Part shown: positions 60,243 through 64,000 of the stretch, piece by piece
Numbering within the stretch: the stretch's first letter is position 1
How the letters are laid out: each line of letters opens with the position of its first letter
Assembly: GCA_023375785.1 (NCBI GenBank)
Contig: SZWC01000519.1
Span: forward strand, 20,249-84,248
DNA length: 64,000 bases
Source: Penium margaritaceum
Taxonomy: Eukaryota; Streptophyta; Zygnematophyceae; Desmidiales; Peniaceae
Direction of reading: 5' to 3'
The notes under the pieces: generated by a model
What the model was told of the DNA's origin: nothing
Database searches by the model: none
What the model saw: the letters and a program-made list of their open reading frames with translations, nothing else
Made by a program: the position numbers and the translations under genes

Positions 60243-62415
60243 AATGTGACCTAAGCATCATAGACACAGTAAAGGTGTGACCAAAACACCATTGAAACAG
60301 TGACAATATGAACAAAGCACCATATATACATTGGAAGTGTAACCAAAACACCATTGAATCTATGACAATGTGACTTGCGCAACATGGACACAATAAATCG
60401 TGAACAAAGCACCTTTGAAACAGTGATAATGTGCCGTAATTGCTAGACATACAGTGAAAGAGTGTCAAAAACACCATTCATTTAGTGATAATGTGACCTA
60501 AGCACCATAGACACAATGAACGTGTGACCAACGCATAATTAAAGTAGTAATAATGTGACAAAAGCACCATAGATACAATGAAAGCGTGACTACAGTACCA
60601 TTAAACACTGAGAACGTGTCCAAAGCACCATAGAAATAGTGAAAGTGTGACCATAGCACCATTGAATCAGTGATCATATGACCAAAGTACCATATACACA
60701 GTTAAAGTAAGACCAAAGAACCATTGAAAGAGTGATGATATGACGAAAGCAGACCAGACAAGCTGAAAGTGTGACTAACGCACCATTAAAATAGTGACGA
60801 TGTTACATGAGAACCAGAGACACAATGAAAGGTTCGCCAGAGCACCTTTTAAATCGTGAAAATGCGACCAAACCACAATAGAATGAACACAGCAAAAGTG
60901 TGACCAATGCACCAATGAAATAGTTATAGGGAGACCAAAGCACCATCAAAACAGTGATAATGTGGCCAATGTACCATAGGCACAATTGAAGTGGGATCAA
61001 ATCACCACTGAAACAGTGATAATGTGACATAAGCACCACAAACACAATGAAAGTTTGACCAAAGCACCATTGAAGCAATGATAGTGTGATCTAAGAACCA
61101 AACACACAGTAAACGTGCGACCAAAAAACCATTGAAATAGTGATAATGCGACCAAAGCACCATAGGCATAGTAGAAGTGTGAGCAACGCACCACTAAAAC
61201 AGTGATAATGTGACATAAGCACCATATACATGGTGAAAGTGTGACCAAAGCACCATTGAAGTAGTGATAATGTGACCTAAGCACCATAGACATAGTGAAA
61301 GTGTGACCAAATCCCCCTTAAAATAATGATAACGTGACCTAAGCACCATTGACAGAGTTAAACTGTAACCAAAGCACCATTGGCACGGTAATAATATGAC
61401 CTAAGAACCTTAGACACAGTGAAAATGTGACCAAAGCACCATTAAAAGTGATAATGTGACATAAGCACCATAGACACTAAGCTTGTGACCAAAGCATCAT
61501 TGAAACAGTAATGACATGACCAAAGCGCTATATAGAGTATAAAAGCGTGACAAAAGCACCATTAAAACAGTGATAATGTGACATAAGCACCGTAGAAACA
61601 ATAAAAGTATGACCACGGCACAATCAAAACAGTGATAATGTGACAAAAGTACTATAGACACAGTGAAAGTGTGACCAATGAACCACTGCAATAGTGATAA
61701 CGTGACCAAAGCACTATAGACACAGTGAAGGTGTGACCAAAGTACCATTGAGAAATTGAGAATGTGATCAGAGTACCACAGACTAAGTGAACATGTGACC
61801 ATAGGACCATTTGAGTAGTGATAATGTGACCTAAGCACCATACATAGCGTGAAAGTATAGTCAAAGCACCGTTCAAACAGTGATAATGTGACAAAGGCAC
61901 CATCGACGCAGTGAAAGTGTGGCCAAAACACCATTGAAACAATGATAATGTGACATAAGTACCATAGACACAATGAAAGTGTGACAAAATTACCATTAAA
62001 ATAGTTATAATATGAGCTGAGCACCATGGCCATAGTGGAAGGGTGACCAAAGCACCATTAAAAACAGTGATCATGTGACCAAAGCACCTTAGACACAGTG
62101 AAAGTGTAACCAAAGCACCACTGAAATAGTGATAATGTGACCTAAGCACCATAGACAAAGTGAATGTGCGAACGAAACACCATTGAAATAGTGATGATGT
62201 GACCACAGTACCATAGACGTAGTGAAGGTGTGACAGAAGCACCATTGAACCCGTGATAATATGACCTCAGCAACATATATGTAGTGAACGTGTGACCAAC
62301 GCACCATTAAAACATTGACAATGTGACCGAAGCACCACAGACACATAGATATGTGACCAAAGCACCATTGACACGTTGAAAAGGTGACCTAAGTACCATA
62401 GACACAGGGAAAGTA
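60243..62415 (-). repeat. 62-bp dimeric satellite array, reverse block 3b
   Basis: The last reverse-oriented stretch of the 62-bp family. It resumes at AATGTGACCTAAGCATCATA after the insert and stops near 62415, where ACACAGGGAAAGTATC leaves the consensus. Units look no more decayed here than in the centre of the array. Confidence 0.93.
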
Positions 62416-63130
62416 TCATCAGGAATCTTTCCTGGTGTGCTATGGTCCACTTAAGTATCCATGGCTGCTTAGTGCAAAGAGACTTCCAATGGGGGTGTGT
62501 GTGTTGGGTCGCTACAACACCAAGGGAGCAAAAATATGGCAGAATGCAGGTTGACAAAACTAAGAAGGGCTGAAAACCGTTAATGGTTGGTTAGTTTGGT
62601 GATATTACATTTTATTATTATAGCTTGGAATCGGAGCTTTCAAACGCATCCAAGTACGCCCAAAATGAAGCATTGGAGCCCCTACTAAGGCCGTTGAGGC
62701 AACCCATGGTAGAGCCGCCCACCATGTCCACGTACGGGAGTGACTGGAAGCGCTTTGATTGTGGCCTGTCGAAGTGCCCTTCTTAGCCCTCCAACGTGCG
62801 GGGTGGCTTGCACTGGTCCAGGAGACCTCCCATGTGCCTTCCTTTATGGCCCATTTGCCTTTGGAGCTCATTGAAGTTGAACATGGACCACCGTTGGTTG
62901 AGTTATCCCCTCACTAATGACGGACACCCAGATTCCATCCAGCTACCACCCAAACTTCAGATGGGGCTAACTTTCTGAATTATGTATCAAAAGGAGCAAC
63001 TGGAAGCTTGAAACTGCATGGCGATTTCCAGGGATTCGAAAAGGCAATCCGAGTAGATATCCAACCACTTTTTAGGGGTTGAACGATGAAAAATGGCAAA
63101 TTGCATCCATGTCAAGGACACTTTTTATTC
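62416..63130 (-). other. Non-satellite DNA between the satellite and the copia fossil
   Basis: Unique-looking sequence between the satellite end and the copia pol fossil. Read on the minus strand it follows a purine-rich tract (63121-63141, GGGGGAGA then AATAAAAAG) that may be the polypurine tract. If so, a 3' LTR could begin with TGTCCTTGAC at about 63120. I cannot find a matching CA end or a target duplication, so the element limit is not set. Short open frames of up to 96 codons show no known domain. The stretch ends against the satellite without clear terminal motifs. Confidence 0.4.
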
Positions 63131-64000
63131 ATCTCCCCCATGCACCTTGCATGCCGGATACCTCCTCCTTACTCTTGCTCGTTTTCTCCTGCGCCTTCAA
63201 GCCCTTCACAGCTTGTCAACCTGAGCCTTGCAAGGCTGATGACGTGCCAATCCTGGGGCCATGCCTTTATCAAGCAAACCGCAAGCATGTGCTTTCTGCT
63301 GTAATGCTGCAGCACAACCTGTCCCTTATCCACGATGTCGGGCGCATAGTGGTAGTGCACATCAATGTGCTTCGTCCTCCTATGCTTTGTTGGGTTGCTG
63401 GTTAGGAAGATGGAGCCAGTGTTGTCTTCTCAAACCACCGTAGGCTCCTACTGCGGCACGCCCAGCTCCCCCAGTAATATAAAGAGCCAAACCACTTCCT
63501 TGACCGCCTTGGCCAGAGCGATGTACTCCACCTCTACTGTCAAAGTGGCGACGCAGTCCATCTTTGTGCTGCACCACAAGACCGCTGCACCTGCGAGGAA
63601 GAACACATAGCCAGAAGTGGACCTCCTCTTGTCCACAGCACTGGCAAAGTCCGCGTTTGTGCAGCAGACCAGCCGCAAGGGGTCTGACTTCCCCTTTCCG
63701 CCGTACTTTAGGGGCACGTGCCGTGTTGCCTGCAAGTATAGGAGGATGTGCTTTAACGCCTGCCAGTGTAGTGGCCCACGGTGGGCCACATACCTGCTCA
63801 CTTGACCCGCTGCGTAGGCCAAGTCCAGCCGAGTCGCCACCATGGCATACATCAGGCTGCCCGCCACGGACTGGCAGGGCACCTCCGACATGTCCTCCTT
63901 CTCCTCCTTAGTTTGCGGCGCCATCGCCCCACTCAACTCACAGCTCGTGGTGACCGGACTGCCCACTGGTTTGCAGTCCTCCATGCCGTAACACTTTGAT
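63131..64000 (-). mobile_element. Ty1/copia retrotransposon pol fossil, 3' part, cut by the window edge
   Basis: Minus-strand fossil of a Ty1/copia (Pseudoviridae) element. The visible part covers the end of the reverse-transcriptase region and the RNase H region. It shows family landmarks such as SLMYAMVATRLDLAYA, CCTNADFASA, RRSTSGYVFFL and VEVEYIAL, then the HYHYAPDIV...GQVVLQH region typical of the end of copia pol. The gag, protease, integrase and most of the reverse-transcriptase parts, with the 5' LTR, would lie beyond 64000. The copy looks broken, with at least one disruption in the visible part. Its age cannot be estimated without both LTRs. It marks the right border of the satellite domain and is the only recognisable protein-coding homology in the window. 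Confidence 0.85.

Noticed and set aside
62605-62871. 88-codon minus-strand frame as a host gene
   Set aside because: No recognisable domain, and it lies in the probable untranslated or LTR part next to the copia fossil.

Overview
This window is almost entirely tandem-repeat DNA from a eukaryote, most likely a land plant. The plant call is an inference. It rests on a Ty1/copia-type pol fragment of the plant-like kind at the right edge, on plant-like satellite unit sizes, and on solo-LTR-like insertions. No species can be named. I see no intact host protein gene, no rRNA or tRNA gene, no CRISPR array and no operon. The many open frames are products of stop-poor repeat units, not genes.

Layout from left to right. 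1-365 is non-repeat flank. 366-5150 is a satellite of about 62 bp, made of two related 31-bp halves, in forward orientation. 5151-10949 is a second, unrelated satellite of about 191 bp, interrupted at 8806-9471 by a TG...CA element of 666 bp with a perfect 5-bp target-site duplication (a solo LTR by its look). 10950-16702 is a third satellite, with a 20-bp unit, which flips orientation once near 11797. 16703-19535 is 62-bp satellite, forward. 19536-19914 is a non-satellite spacer. 19915-25357 is 62-bp satellite, reverse. 25358-32006 is a fourth array, with a 10-bp unit (GTAAGTGCGT-like). 32007-41966 is 62-bp satellite, reverse. 41967-53280 is 62-bp satellite, forward, holding a foreign 256-bp fragment at 45165-45420. 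53281-53670 is a second copy of the 19.5-kb spacer. 53671-62415 is 62-bp satellite, reverse, holding a non-satellite insert of about 960 bp at 59282-60242. 62416-64000 is non-satellite DNA ending in a broken Ty1/copia pol fossil on the minus strand, cut by the window edge.

The 62-bp family totals about 42 kb and is the matrix in which the other blocks sit. It changes direction three times: forward to reverse at 19.5-19.9 kb and at 53.3-53.7 kb, each time across a copy of the same spacer, and reverse to forward at 41.97 kb with no spacer. About 3 kb around the first spacer is duplicated around the second, some 34 kb away. The second spacer also lies between two 203-bp inverted arms that match at about 95 percent, far above the usual similarity between satellite units.

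Nothing here looks like a new enzymatic or defence system. The points most worth following are: the spacer with its 13-bp perfect hairpin at satellite orientation switches; the 6.65-kb array in which most 10-bp units carry GTAAGT, the consensus 5' splice-donor/U1-binding motif; the 20-bp array that is open in all six frames; and the way unrelated satellites appear to have been inserted into the 62-bp matrix. All unit lengths, identities and boundaries were read by eye. Boundaries are good to a few bases where a junction sequence is quoted and to tens of bases elsewhere.
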